Shown here piece by piece: positions 39,070-47,215 of a stretch of DNA of 64,000 bases. The translations under genes and the position numbers were made by a program. How positions within the stretch are numbered: the stretch's first letter is position 1; each line of letters starts with the position of its first letter. Under the pieces are notes generated by a model. The model had not been told where the DNA came from. It saw only the letters and a program-made list of their open reading frames with translations, and did not search any database. Source of the stretch: Pseudomonas fluorescens (GTDB taxonomy: Bacteria > Pseudomonadota > Gammaproteobacteria > Pseudomonadales > Pseudomonadaceae); NCBI RefSeq assembly GCF_000802965.1, contig NZ_JSAK01000002.1, positions 1 through 64,000 on the forward strand. Direction: 5' to 3'.

Positions 39070-40164
39070 TCAGGCGACTGCGGCAGCTCGACCGAGCTGA
39101 GCCTCAGCCTCCAACTCGCGCACCAACGGCAACACTCGCTTGCCGAAATACTCCACTTCTTCCTGGAAGTGCAGGAACCCCGCCAGCACCAAATCCACAC
39201 CCACCGCTTTCAACGCGACGATGCGCTCGGCGATTTGCTGCGGCGTGCCGATCAGGTTGGTCTTGAAGCCGTCGTTGTACTGCACCAGATCCTCGAACGT
39301 CGATTTGGCCCAATTGCCTTCGCCTTCCGGTGATGCCCTGCCCGCCTGTTTCGCCGCGTCGCCAAACGCATTCACCGCTTCCGGGTCCGCCTGATCGATG
39401 ATTTGCGCGAGCACCGCGCGTGCCTCCTCTTCGGTATCGCGGGCGATGACAAAGGCGTTCACGCCGACCTTCACGCAATGATTGTTCGCCGCGGCCTTGG
39501 CGCGAATGTCGTCGACCTGAGCCTTGATGCCTTCCGGGGTGTTGCCGTTGGTGAAGTACCAGTCCGACACCCGCGCGGCCATGTCCCGCGCCGCACGGGA
39601 ACTGCCGCCCTGGAAGATTTCCGGGCGGCCCAATGGCTTGGGTTTGAGGCTGTAGTTGTCGAAGCGGTAGAAGTCGCCGCGAAAGGTGAAATTATCTTCG
39701 GTCCAGATGCCTTTGAGTGAGCGAATGAATTCCTCGGAACGGCGATAGCGTTCGTCGTGCTCCAGCCAGTGTTCGCCAATGGCGTGGAATTCACCCTTGA
39801 ACCAACCGCTGACGATGTTGACCGCGACCCGGCCGTTGGTCAGTTGATCGATGGTCGCCAGTTGCTTGGCCGCGAGTGCCGGTTGCCATGGACCTGGCAG
39901 GATCGCGGCGATGACTTTCAGTTTGGTCGTTGCGGCAAGCAATGCATGACTGAAGGCGACCGACTCATGCTGATACTCGGCACCGTAACCGGCAGTGAAG
40001 CGAATCTGCGTCAGCGCATATTCAAACCCCGCGTCTTCGGCCAGTTGCGCCAGTTTGCGGTTGTAGTCGATGCCCCAGTGGGTCCGTTGCTCGATCTTGC
40101 TGACCACCAGCCCTCCGCTGACGTTCGGCACCCAGTAGGCGAATTTGACGGCTTGCTGACTCAT
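39070..40164 (-). CDS. sfnG: SfnG: FMNH2-dependent dimethylsulfone monooxygenase
   Basis: 364-residue luciferase-like (LLM class) monooxygenase. It converts dimethylsulfone to methanesulfinate using reduced FMN, a step in sulfur scavenging. The N-terminus FAYWVPNVSGGLVVSKIEQRTHWGIDYN and segments TQIRFTAGYGAEYQHES and IFQGGSSRAARDMAARVSDWYFTNGNTPEGI match SfnG closely as I recall it. Of two in-frame ATGs (40170, 40164), the second has GAGGAC at proper distance. A near-consensus sigma-54 promoter lies at 40203-40218 on the same strand, giving a leader of about 30 bases. A flavin reductase would be needed from elsewhere. Confidence 0.9.
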   Translation of the reverse strand: MSQQAVKFAYWVPNVSGGLVVSKIEQRTHWGIDYNRKLAQLAEDAGFEYALTQIRFTAGYGAEYQHESVAFSHALLAATTKLKVIAAILPGPWQPALAAKQLATIDQLTNGRVAVNIVSGWFKGEFHAIGEHWLEHDERYRRSEEFIRSLKGIWTEDNFTFRGDFYRFDNYSLKPKPLGRPEIFQGGSSRAARDMAARVSDWYFTNGNTPEGIKAQVDDIRAKAAANNHCVKVGVNAFVIARDTEEEARAVLAQIIDQADPEAVNAFGDAAKQAGRASPEGEGNWAKSTFEDLVQYNDGFKTNLIGTPQQIAERIVALKAVGVDLVLAGFLHFQEEVEYFGKRVLPLVRELEAEAQLGRAAAVA

Positions 40165-40202
40165 TGGCATGTCCTCGGGACTTTAGGGAGTCCTTGGGAC
40201 AG

Positions 40203-40218
40203 AGCAGCAAGCGTGCCA
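40203..40218 (-). promoter_or_regulatory. Sigma-54 promoter for sfnG
   Basis: Read on the minus strand TGGCACGCTTGCTGCT matches the -24/-12 consensus TGGCACG-N4-TTGCW with one mismatch; the invariant GG and GC are ten bases apart. The -12 element ends about 40 bases before the sfnG start. In P. putida the sfnFG genes are controlled by the sigma-54 activator SfnR, so this fits known biology. Confidence 0.72.
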
Positions 40219-40245
40219 GCCCTGAATCCCGAGGCGAGTGAGTAC

Positions 40246-40340
40246 TGTGGCGAGGGAGCTTGCTCCCGCTGGGCTGCGCAGCGGCCCCAATTCTTTGTGA
40301 GCGCTGCGCACTCAAGCGGGAGCAAGCTCCCTCGCCACAG
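40246..40340. repeat. REP pair, 'GTGGCGAGGGAGCTTGCTCCCGCT' family
   Basis: Inverted pair in the 344-base divergent region between sfnG and the SfnC-like gene. It sits between the two sigma-54 promoters; activator binding sites would be expected around it, but I cannot point to one. Confidence 0.85.
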
Positions 40341-40441
40341 AAGCGATTCACTTGGGCAATTTGTTTATGCGCTGTTGACCCGGCAACAGTTGAAGATGGC
40401 GTGGGATCAATGCCGACCTGTAAATCCACGCTCCAGCCACT

Positions 40442-40457
40442 CGGCATGGACCATGCA
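40442..40457 (+). promoter_or_regulatory. Candidate sigma-54 promoter for the SfnC-like gene
   Basis: CGGCATGGACCATGCA has the invariant GG and GC at the correct ten-base spacing and follows TGGCACG-N4-TTGCW at most other positions. It lies about 50 bases before the ATG at 40509. Weaker than the sfnG promoter but supported by the divergent partner. Confidence 0.5.
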
Positions 40458-40508
40458 ATTGCCTTGGCAGACGCAACATCTTTTCTGCCCAGCCAAGGAG
40501 CCGTTCCC

Positions 40509-41747
40509 ATGACCGAACACCAGGTAATCAACCCGTTATCCATCGGCACTGACTACGAAACACTGGCGAGTAAATTCCGGCCGATCTTCCAGCGCATAGC
40601 TGACGGCGCCATCGAAAGAGAAAAGTCGCGCACGCTACCCCATGAGCCGATTCAATGGCTCAAGGAAGCAGGGTTTGGCGCCGTGCGGGTGCCCGTGGAA
40701 TACGGCGGTGGCGGGGCCTCTTTGCCGCAACTGTTTGAACTGCTGATCGAACTGGCCGAAGCCGACTCCAACGTTCCCCAGGCATTGCGCGGTCACTTCG
40801 CCTTCGCCGAGGATCGCCTCAATTCCCCTCCTGGCCCGACGCGGGATGTATGGTTCAAACGATTCGTAGAGGGCGACGTCGTCGGTTGCGCCTGGACCGA
40901 AATCGGCAACGTGGCCATCGGCGATGTGATCACCAAAGTATCGCCCCATGGTGAGCAATGGCGGCTTAACGGCGAGAAGTTCTACAGCACCGGCAGCCTG
41001 TTTTCCGACTGGATTGATGTCTATGCACAGCGCAGCGACACCGGTGGCGACGTGATTGCCGCCGTGCGCACGCGCCAACCGGGAATCGTGCAGACTGACG
41101 ACTGGGACGGCTTCGGCCAGCGCACCACGGGCAGCGGCACGTCGCGTTTTATCGATGCTGAAGTGGACGCGGAAAACATCATCGACTTCGCCACCCGTTT
41201 CAAATACCAGACCGCGTTTTATCAATTAGTCTTGCTGGCCACGCTGTCGGGGATCGGGCGAGCGGCGTTGCATGACGTGTCGCGTCATGTGCGCGAGCGC
41301 CAGCGCATTTACAGCCATGGCAATGCCCAGCGTGTCAGCGAAGATGCGCAAATCCAGCAAGTGGTGGGCGATATTGCCGCGTGGGTGTACGCCGCTGAAG
41401 CCAGTACCTTGCGCGCAGCACAACCGGCGCAACAGGCTTACCTGGCGCGTTTCGCGGGTGATGACGAAAGGGAACACGCGGCAAACGTCGCCGCGGAAAT
41501 CGAATCCGCGAAAGCGCAGGTAGTGGTCACGGAGCTGATCCAGCGCGCGACTTCGCAGCTGTTCAATGCGCTGGGGGCTTCGGACATTCGCCAGGGCAAG
41601 GCGCTGGACCGACACTGGCGCAATGCGCGCACGGTGTCGTCACACAATCCGGTGATCTACAAGGCGCGGATTGTCGGGGATTGGGCGATCAACGGCACCG
41701 AGCCGCCGTTTGTGTGGCAAATTGGAAATGGGTCACAGAGCAAGTGA
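40509..41747 (+). CDS. Acyl-CoA dehydrogenase-like flavin monooxygenase (SfnC/SfnB/DszC group)
   Basis: 412-residue protein of the acyl-CoA dehydrogenase fold. It lacks the catalytic YEG-type C-terminus of true dehydrogenases. The C-terminal RNARTVSSHNPVIYKARIVGDWAINGTEPP is typical of the DszC/SfnC-like flavin-dependent desulfurisation enzymes, as is GCAWTEIGN in place of the usual TEPxAGSD. AAGGAG lies eight bases before the ATG. Divergent from sfnG with its own sigma-54 promoter candidate, so a role in organosulfur use under sulfate limitation is likely; the precise substrate is open. Confidence 0.8.
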   Translation: MTEHQVINPLSIGTDYETLASKFRPIFQRIADGAIEREKSRTLPHEPIQWLKEAGFGAVRVPVEYGGGGASLPQLFELLIELAEADSNVPQALRGHFAFAEDRLNSPPGPTRDVWFKRFVEGDVVGCAWTEIGNVAIGDVITKVSPHGEQWRLNGEKFYSTGSLFSDWIDVYAQRSDTGGDVIAAVRTRQPGIVQTDDWDGFGQRTTGSGTSRFIDAEVDAENIIDFATRFKYQTAFYQLVLLATLSGIGRAALHDVSRHVRERQRIYSHGNAQRVSEDAQIQQVVGDIAAWVYAAEASTLRAAQPAQQAYLARFAGDDEREHAANVAAEIESAKAQVVVTELIQRATSQLFNALGASDIRQGKALDRHWRNARTVSSHNPVIYKARIVGDWAINGTEPPFVWQIGNGSQSK

Positions 41748-41765
41748 TGTGTCGCTTGGCCTGAC

Positions 41766-41840
41766 GCCATCGCGAGCAGGCTCACTCCCACAGGGGAATG
41801 CATTTCAAATGTGGGAGCAGCTAGCCTGCTAGCGATGAGG
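41766..41840. repeat. REP pair, 'CGAGCAGGCTCACTCC' family with variant mate
   Basis: Left unit GCCATCGCGAGCAGGCTCAC..., right unit GTGGGAGCAGCTAGCCTGCTAGCGATGAGG, whose stem has changed in a compensating way (AGCAGG-CTAGC). Lies between the SfnC-like gene and the TSUP permease. Confidence 0.8.
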
Positions 41841-41930
41841 CCAGGCGGCTCGCCGCAAGGGTTGGATATAGGTAAGATACCGGCCCTTCCCCGCAGCCCT
41901 TTTCTGCGCCCCGCCGATTAAGCCGATTCC

Positions 41931-42710
41931 ATGCCTTTCGAACTCAGCGTTGACCTCACCACCCTGGCCATTTTGGCCATAGTCGCTTTCATTGCCGGTT
42001 TCATCGACGCCATTGCCGGCGGCGGTGGGCTGTTGACCACGCCGGCGTTGTTGACCGCCGGCCTGCCACCGCACCTGGTACTGGGCACCAACAAACTCAG
42101 CTCGACCTTTGGCTCGGCGACCGCCAGCTTCACCTTCTACCGCCGCAAGCTGTTCCATCCCAAGCAGTGGATGCACGCCATCGTCGGCACCCTGGTCGGC
42201 GCGCTGACCGGCGCCGTGGTCGCGCATTACCTGCCAGCGGAATGGCTGAACAAGATGCTGCCGGTGATCGTGTTTGCCTGCGGCCTCTACCTGTTGTTTG
42301 GCGGCACGCCGAAAGCGCCGCTGGACAGCGACGCACCGATCAAGAAGAAGTGGCAATCGACCCAAGGCTTCACCCTTGGTTTCTATGACGGCGTGGCCGG
42401 TCCCGGCACGGGTGCGTTCTGGACCGTCAGCAGCCTGTTGATGTACCCGATCGACCTGGTGAAGGCCAGCGGCGTGGCGCGCAGCATGAACTTCGTCAGC
42501 AACATTGCGGCGCTGTCGGTGTTCGTGTTTTCCGGGCAAGTGGACTGGATCATTGGCCTGAGCATGGGCCTGTCGGTGATGGTCGGGGCTTTCTTCGGCG
42601 CTCGCACCGCCATCAGTGGCGGCGCGAAATTCATTCGTCCGGTGTTCATCACCGTGGTACTGGGCCTGACCGTGCGGTTAGCCTGGCAACACTGGTTCAG
42701 CGTGGCCTAA
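41931..42710 (+). CDS. TSUP (TauE/SafE) family membrane transporter
   Basis: 259-residue inner-membrane protein with about eight helices. The first helix with [18 protein letters not shown] and the mid-protein [21 protein letters not shown] repeat are the paired TauE/SafE motifs. Family members carry sulfite, sulfonates or organic acids. The proximity of organosulfur genes makes a sulfur anion attractive, but the REP between and lack of operon linkage keep this open. Its last 33 bases overlap the convergent nudC gene. Confidence 0.88.
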   Translation: MPFELSVDLTTLAILAIVAFIAGFIDAIAGGGGLLTTPALLTAGLPPHLVLGTNKLSSTFGSATASFTFYRRKLFHPKQWMHAIVGTLVGALTGAVVAHYLPAEWLNKMLPVIVFACGLYLLFGGTPKAPLDSDAPIKKKWQSTQGFTLGFYDGVAGPGTGAFWTVSSLLMYPIDLVKASGVARSMNFVSNIAALSVFVFSGQVDWIIGLSMGLSVMVGAFFGARTAISGGAKFIRPVFITVVLGLTVRLAWQHWFSVA

Positions 42711-43508
42711 GCGCCGCGCTACGTAGACGTCGATCAGATAACGGGCAATCGAGCGTGACGCCGGCAACGGCGGCAGCTCGTGAACGTTGAACCACTGGGC
42801 GTCTTCGATCTCGTCTTCCTGACAGACAATCTCGCCGCCTGCGTACTCGGCATGAAAGCCGAGCATCATCGAGTGCGGGAACGGCCAGCACTGGCTGCCC
42901 AGGTACTGGATGTTCTTTACCTCGATCTGCACTTCTTCGCGAACTTCACGAATCAGGCAATCCTCGGCCGACTCGCCCGGCTCCGCAAACCCGGCCAGTG
43001 TGCTGTAGACCCCGGTGACGAACCGTGGCGAGCGTGCCAGCAGGATTTCATCGCCACGGGTCACCAGCACAATCATGCTCGGCGAAATCCGTGGATAGCT
43101 GCGTAAATCGCACGGCTGGCAATACATCGCCCGCTCGCGCGGCACTTGCGTCATGGCCTGCCCGCAGTTACCGCAAAACCGGTGCTCACGGGCCCAAGTG
43201 CCAATCTGCGCGGCGTAGCCGAGCACCTTATAGATCGTGTGATCGCCATCGAGCATGAACGCCCGCAAGCCTTTCCAGTTATAGCCCGGCACTTCGCTGT
43301 GACTGCGCAACTCCAACAGGTACACCGGTTCGCCGTCGAGGTGGCCGATGCCGTGCTCGGCCAGGATCGACAAGTCCTGGCGCTTGAGCCATTCACGCGG
43401 AAACAGCGCGCCATTGTCATCGAACAGAAAGCCTTCGGGGCTGCGCGCCACGGCCCAGCCGCCAGGTTGTTCGGTGTCCAGTACTGCAGTGGTCCAGCGT
43501 GAAGTCAT
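42678..43508 (-). CDS. nudC: NAD(+) diphosphatase NudC (NADH pyrophosphatase)
   Basis: 276-residue Nudix hydrolase. Zinc ribbon FCGNCGQ ... YCQPCD precedes the Nudix box [25 protein letters not shown] (GX5EX7REXXEEXG complete). The family motif SQPWPFPxS appears as SQCWPFPHS, a Pro to Cys change. It cleaves NAD(H) to NMN(H) and AMP and can remove NAD caps from RNA. It starts 7 bases after the stop of the dienoyl-CoA isomerase gene, so both are likely co-transcribed. Confidence 0.92.
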   Translation of the reverse strand: MTSRWTTAVLDTEQPGGWAVARSPEGFLFDDNGALFPREWLKRQDLSILAEHGIGHLDGEPVYLLELRSHSEVPGYNWKGLRAFMLDGDHTIYKVLGYAAQIGTWAREHRFCGNCGQAMTQVPRERAMYCQPCDLRSYPRISPSMIVLVTRGDEILLARSPRFVTGVYSTLAGFAEPGESAEDCLIREVREEVQIEVKNIQYLGSQCWPFPHSMMLGFHAEYAGGEIVCQEDEIEDAQWFNVHELPPLPASRSIARYLIDVYVARRLGHAEPVLPG

Positions 43509-43515
43509 TTTTCAA

Positions 43516-44328
43516 TCAATCCAGAAATTCGGGTTTCTGTTTGCTCATATGGGCGGCCATGGCCACGCGCAGATCGGTGGATTGCAGCATGGCGGCGTTC
43601 CAGGTGGCGACATATTCCAGGCCGTCGTCGATGCGATGATCGCGCATGTAGCTGATCATCTCCTTGGTGCCAGTAATGGCAATCGGCGACTTGCTCGCAA
43701 TCTCCCGGGCAATGCCCATGACGCCGTCAAGCAGGCTGGCGGTGTCGCTGTAGACGCGATTAACCAGACCCATGCCCCGTGCTTCTTCGGCGCCGAAAGT
43801 GCGACCAGTGTAAGCCAGTTCACGCAGCATGCCGTCACCGATGATCCGCGGCAAGCGTTGCAATGTACCAACGTCGGCGGCCATGCCGATGTCGATTTCC
43901 TTGATCGAGAATTGGGCGTCTTCAGCGGCGTAGCGCATGTCGCAAGCGGCGATCAGGTCGATGGCACCGCCCAGGCAATAACCCTGGATCGCCGCGAGCA
44001 CCGGTTTGCGGCACTGGTCAACGGCATTGAAGGAAGCTTGCAGATTGAGGATCTTGCGGCGCAGCAGGCGCGCATTGCGCCCCACGTCCTTGCCCAACTC
44101 ATTGGCCACGCCCGCCAGCATCATCAGGTCGATGCCGGAGGAGAAATGCTTGCCCGCACCGCTGATCACCACCACGCGGACTTCGTCGGTGTCATCGATC
44201 CACTGGAAAATCTCGACGATTTCGCTCCAGAACGCAGCGTTCATCGAGTTGATCTTTTCCGGTCGGTTGATCTGCACATGGGCGATTTTATCGACCAGTT
44301 CGACGTTGAATGCTGTGTATTGAGACAT
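43516..44328 (-). CDS. Delta3,5-delta2,4-dienoyl-CoA isomerase (ECH1-like crotonase)
   Basis: 270-residue crotonase. The segment KEIDIGMAADVGTLQRLP is nearly that of mammalian ECH1 and carries its catalytic pair at the right spacing (E144 and D152, eight residues apart as in rat E196/D204). It moves double bonds in 3,5-dienoyl-CoA during oxidation of odd-position unsaturated fatty acids. The oxyanion segments are FSSGIDLMM (62-70) and CLGGAIDL. First gene of a two-gene unit with nudC. Confidence 0.88.
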   Translation of the reverse strand: MSQYTAFNVELVDKIAHVQINRPEKINSMNAAFWSEIVEIFQWIDDTDEVRVVVISGAGKHFSSGIDLMMLAGVANELGKDVGRNARLLRRKILNLQASFNAVDQCRKPVLAAIQGYCLGGAIDLIAACDMRYAAEDAQFSIKEIDIGMAADVGTLQRLPRIIGDGMLRELAYTGRTFGAEEARGMGLVNRVYSDTASLLDGVMGIAREIASKSPIAITGTKEMISYMRDHRIDDGLEYVATWNAAMLQSTDLRVAMAAHMSKQKPEFLD

Positions 44329-44478
44329 GCTAGCGATCCTTTAGCGGGCAAAAAAAGAGGCCCGAACTATAACAAGGCATCGACTGTGGCAGTAAGGCAG
44401 TGGTTCGGCCAAAAGCGGGACTGCTTCAGCAACCGTGAGGCCTTCGAGCCTCTTCGCCAGCACGCTCAAATACGGGTT

Positions 44479-46059
44479 TTATAAGGTTTCGCGGGATGGT
44501 TTTCCGTCCACCAGGCGCTGAATACCCAGCGGGTTAGCGTTTCTCAACGCCTCCGGCAGCAGGTAATCCGGGTAGTTCTGGAAACACACCGGGCGCAGGA
44601 AGCGATCGATGGCCAGCGTACCGACCGACGTGCCGCGAGCATCCGAGGTCGCCGGATAGGGTCCGCCATGGACCATCGAATCACAGACTTCGACGCCGGT
44701 CGGATAGCCATTGAGCAGGATCCGCCCGACTTTTTGTTCGAGCAATGCCGTCAGCTCGCCGAACTGTTCGAAGTCCGCACGTTCGCCGATGATGGTCACC
44801 GTCAACTGCCCGTGCAAGCCGCTCAATGCTGCGCTGAGTTGCGCCTGATCCGCCACTTCAACCACCACCGTAGTCGGGCCGAACACTTCCTCTTGCAGCA
44901 CCGCATCGCCTTCGATCAGCAGGCTGACATCGGCCTTGAACAGTTGCGGCTGCGCCTGGCGACCTTGTTGCGGCTGACCGGCCAGGTGTTCGATACCCGG
45001 ATGATCAAGGAGCTTTTGCAAGCCGTTGCCATAGCTGCTCAGCGTTCCGGCGTTGAGCATGGTTTGGGCTGGCTGGTCCGCCATCATTTCGCTGACCAGT
45101 TGCAGGAACGCGCTGAACTGCGGCGACCGAATGCCGATCACCAGGCCGGGATTGGTGCAGAACTGTCCGCAACCCTGTACCACCGAAGCGGTCAGGCCAC
45201 GGGCGATGGTTTCCGCACGGTCTTGCAGGGCCTGCGGCAATACGATCACCGGGTTGATGCTCGACATCTCGGCGAACACCGGAATCGGTTGTGGACGTGC
45301 AGCGGCCATGTCGCACAGCGCCCTGCCCCCTTTGAGCGATCCGGTGAAGCCCACTGCCTGAATCGCCGGATGCTTGACCAGCGCTTCGCCGACCCCGCCA
45401 CCGTAAATCATGTTGAACACGCCGGCCGGCATCGCGGTTTTTTCTGCGGCACGGATGATCGCGTCGGCGACGTGCTCGGCTGTCGCCATGTGCCCGCCGT
45501 GCGCCTTGAACACCACCGGGCAACCGGCGGCCAGGGCCGCGGCGGTATCGCCACCGGCGGTGGAAAATGCCAAGGGGAAGTTACTCGCGCCGAACACGGC
45601 CACCGGGCCGAGGCCGATGCGGTACTGACGCATGTCAGGACGCGGAAACGGTTGGCGTTCCGGCAATGCCTGGTCGATCCGCGCGCCGTAGAAATCACCG
45701 CGACGCAGCACGTTGGCGAACAGGCGCATCTGGCCGCTGGTGCGACCGCGCTCACCAATGATCCGTGCGGCAGGCAGCGCCGTTTCGCGGCACACCAGCG
45801 TTACAAACTCATCGCCCAGCGCATCGAGTTCATCGGCAATGGCATCGAGAAACTGCGCGCGTCGCTCAGCACTCAGGCTGCGGTAAGCCGGATACGCAGC
45901 AGCGGCTGCTTTCGCGGCGGCATCGACCTCTTCCGGCGAGGCCTGGATGAAATCATGGGGCAATGCCTCGCCGGTTTCAGCGTCGACGCTCTGCAATTTG
46001 ACGCTACCCAACGCACTGCGCTGGCCGCCGATGTAATTATGGCCAAGAATCCGGGTCAT
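44479..46059 (-). CDS. Alpha-ketoglutaric semialdehyde dehydrogenase (2,5-dioxovalerate dehydrogenase)
   Basis: 526-residue NAD(P)-dependent aldehyde dehydrogenase, long form (about 500-530) typical of KGSA dehydrogenases. Catalytic residues: N160 (GASNFPLAFS), E264 (FAEMSSINP) and C301 (GQFCTNPG). It oxidises 2,5-dioxopentanoate to 2-oxoglutarate, the last step of the Weimberg pathway and of hexarate breakdown. GAGGAG lies six bases before ATG 46059; the longer frame to 46083 lacks a site. Ten bases separate it from the AraD1 gene upstream. Confidence 0.88.
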   Translation of the reverse strand: MTRILGHNYIGGQRSALGSVKLQSVDAETGEALPHDFIQASPEEVDAAAKAAAAAYPAYRSLSAERRAQFLDAIADELDALGDEFVTLVCRETALPAARIIGERGRTSGQMRLFANVLRRGDFYGARIDQALPERQPFPRPDMRQYRIGLGPVAVFGASNFPLAFSTAGGDTAAALAAGCPVVFKAHGGHMATAEHVADAIIRAAEKTAMPAGVFNMIYGGGVGEALVKHPAIQAVGFTGSLKGGRALCDMAAARPQPIPVFAEMSSINPVIVLPQALQDRAETIARGLTASVVQGCGQFCTNPGLVIGIRSPQFSAFLQLVSEMMADQPAQTMLNAGTLSSYGNGLQKLLDHPGIEHLAGQPQQGRQAQPQLFKADVSLLIEGDAVLQEEVFGPTTVVVEVADQAQLSAALSGLHGQLTVTIIGERADFEQFGELTALLEQKVGRILLNGYPTGVEVCDSMVHGGPYPATSDARGTSVGTLAIDRFLRPVCFQNYPDYLLPEALRNANPLGIQRLVDGKPSRETL

Positions 46060-46069
46060 GAAATGCTCC

Positions 46070-47062
46070 TCAAAGTGTGCCAACGGTGCCGGGTTTGAAT
46101 GCGGCGTCTACTGGAGCGATGCCATTGATCAACGGCGCGCCGAATTCAGTCTGGCTGATTTCAAACACATCGCCCGGCTGGGTACGGATGCCGTCGGCGA
46201 AAGACAGGGTCGCGGTGCCAAAGAAGTGGATGTGCACGTCCCCCGGCCGCAGGAACTGGCTGTACTTGAAATGGTGATATTCAAGGTTTGCCAGGCTGTG
46301 GCACATGTTGGCTTCACCGCTGAGGAACTCGTTCTGCCACAGCACTTCACCGTCACGCAGGATGCGGCTGGTGCCGGCCAGATGCTGTGGTAGTTCGCCA
46401 ACCCGCAGTTCCGGGCCGTAGCTGCAACTGCGCAATTTCGAGTGAGCCAGATAGAGGTAGTTTTTGCGTTCCATAACGTGATCGGAAAACTCGTTGCCCA
46501 CGGCAAAACCCAGGCGATACGGCTTGCCGTCGTGGCCGATGACGTACAGGCCACTCAATTCAGGTTCTTCGCCGGCATCTTCGGCAAACGGCGGTAGCGG
46601 AAACGGGTGACCGGGACGAACGACGATGCTGCCGTCACCCTTGTAGAACCATTCCGGTTGCACGCCGGCCTGACCCGCTGCGGGTTTACCGCCCTCCACG
46701 CCCCATTTGAAGATGCGCATGGTGTCGGTCATTGCGGCTTCATCGCCGGCCTGCTGGTGCATTTTGTCCCGGGCCGAAGCGCTGCCCAAGTGCGTCAGGC
46801 CGGTGCCGCTGACCAGCATGTGCGCCGGGTCCGGGTGATCCAGCGGCGGCAGGATGCGCAGTTGTACCAGCAGGTCTGCATAGTCATGGCTGATGCCCAG
46901 ACCCAGGCTTTTTACCTGCTGCTCAAGATTGACACCCGCCTCGATGGCCGCCAGTGCCAAATCGCGAACCGTGCGCGCGTCTTGCACCTCGCGCACCAAG
47001 CCTTCCTCGACCACGCCTACGCGGCGTTCGCCATTACTCAATTCGAATTGAACCAAACGCAT
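46070..47062 (-). CDS. FAH-family AraD1 protein (2-keto-3-deoxypentonate dehydratase-like)
   Basis: 330-residue protein of the fumarylacetoacetate hydrolase fold, in the group often annotated AraD1 and related to Caulobacter XylX. Fold landmarks: VSGTGLTHLGSASARDKMH, EWFYKGDGSIVVRPGHP, FAVGNEFSDHVMERKNYLYLAHSK (metal-binding region) and the C-terminal GDVHIHFFGTATLSFADG. It should dehydrate 2-keto-3-deoxy-pentonate to ketoglutarate semialdehyde, the substrate of the next gene's enzyme. The neighbouring dehydratase, dehydrogenase and transporter support this. Confidence 0.87.
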   Translation of the reverse strand: MRLVQFELSNGERRVGVVEEGLVREVQDARTVRDLALAAIEAGVNLEQQVKSLGLGISHDYADLLVQLRILPPLDHPDPAHMLVSGTGLTHLGSASARDKMHQQAGDEAAMTDTMRIFKWGVEGGKPAAGQAGVQPEWFYKGDGSIVVRPGHPFPLPPFAEDAGEEPELSGLYVIGHDGKPYRLGFAVGNEFSDHVMERKNYLYLAHSKLRSCSYGPELRVGELPQHLAGTSRILRDGEVLWQNEFLSGEANMCHSLANLEYHHFKYSQFLRPGDVHIHFFGTATLSFADGIRTQPGDVFEISQTEFGAPLINGIAPVDAAFKPGTVGTL

Positions 47063-47097
47063 GAATTTTCTCCTGTTTATTGAAGCACTGCTGTTCC

Positions 47098-47189
47098 CTG
47101 TGGGAGTGGGTTTGCCCGCGATTGCGATCTATCCGACACATTGATGGTGGATGTGCCGACGTCATCGCTGGCAAGTCAGCTCCCACAGG
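47098..47189. repeat. REP pair with two different family halves
   Basis: Left unit TGTGGGAGTGGGTTTGCCCG belongs to the GGGCTTGCCCGCGATG family. The right unit CATCGCTGGCAAGTCAGCTC belongs to the GGCTTGCCAGCGATG family. Lies inside the sugar-acid operon between the MFS and AraD1 genes. Confidence 0.75.
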
Positions 47190-47215
47190 GTCGGTGGTAG
47201 TTGCCTGTTTTTGTG

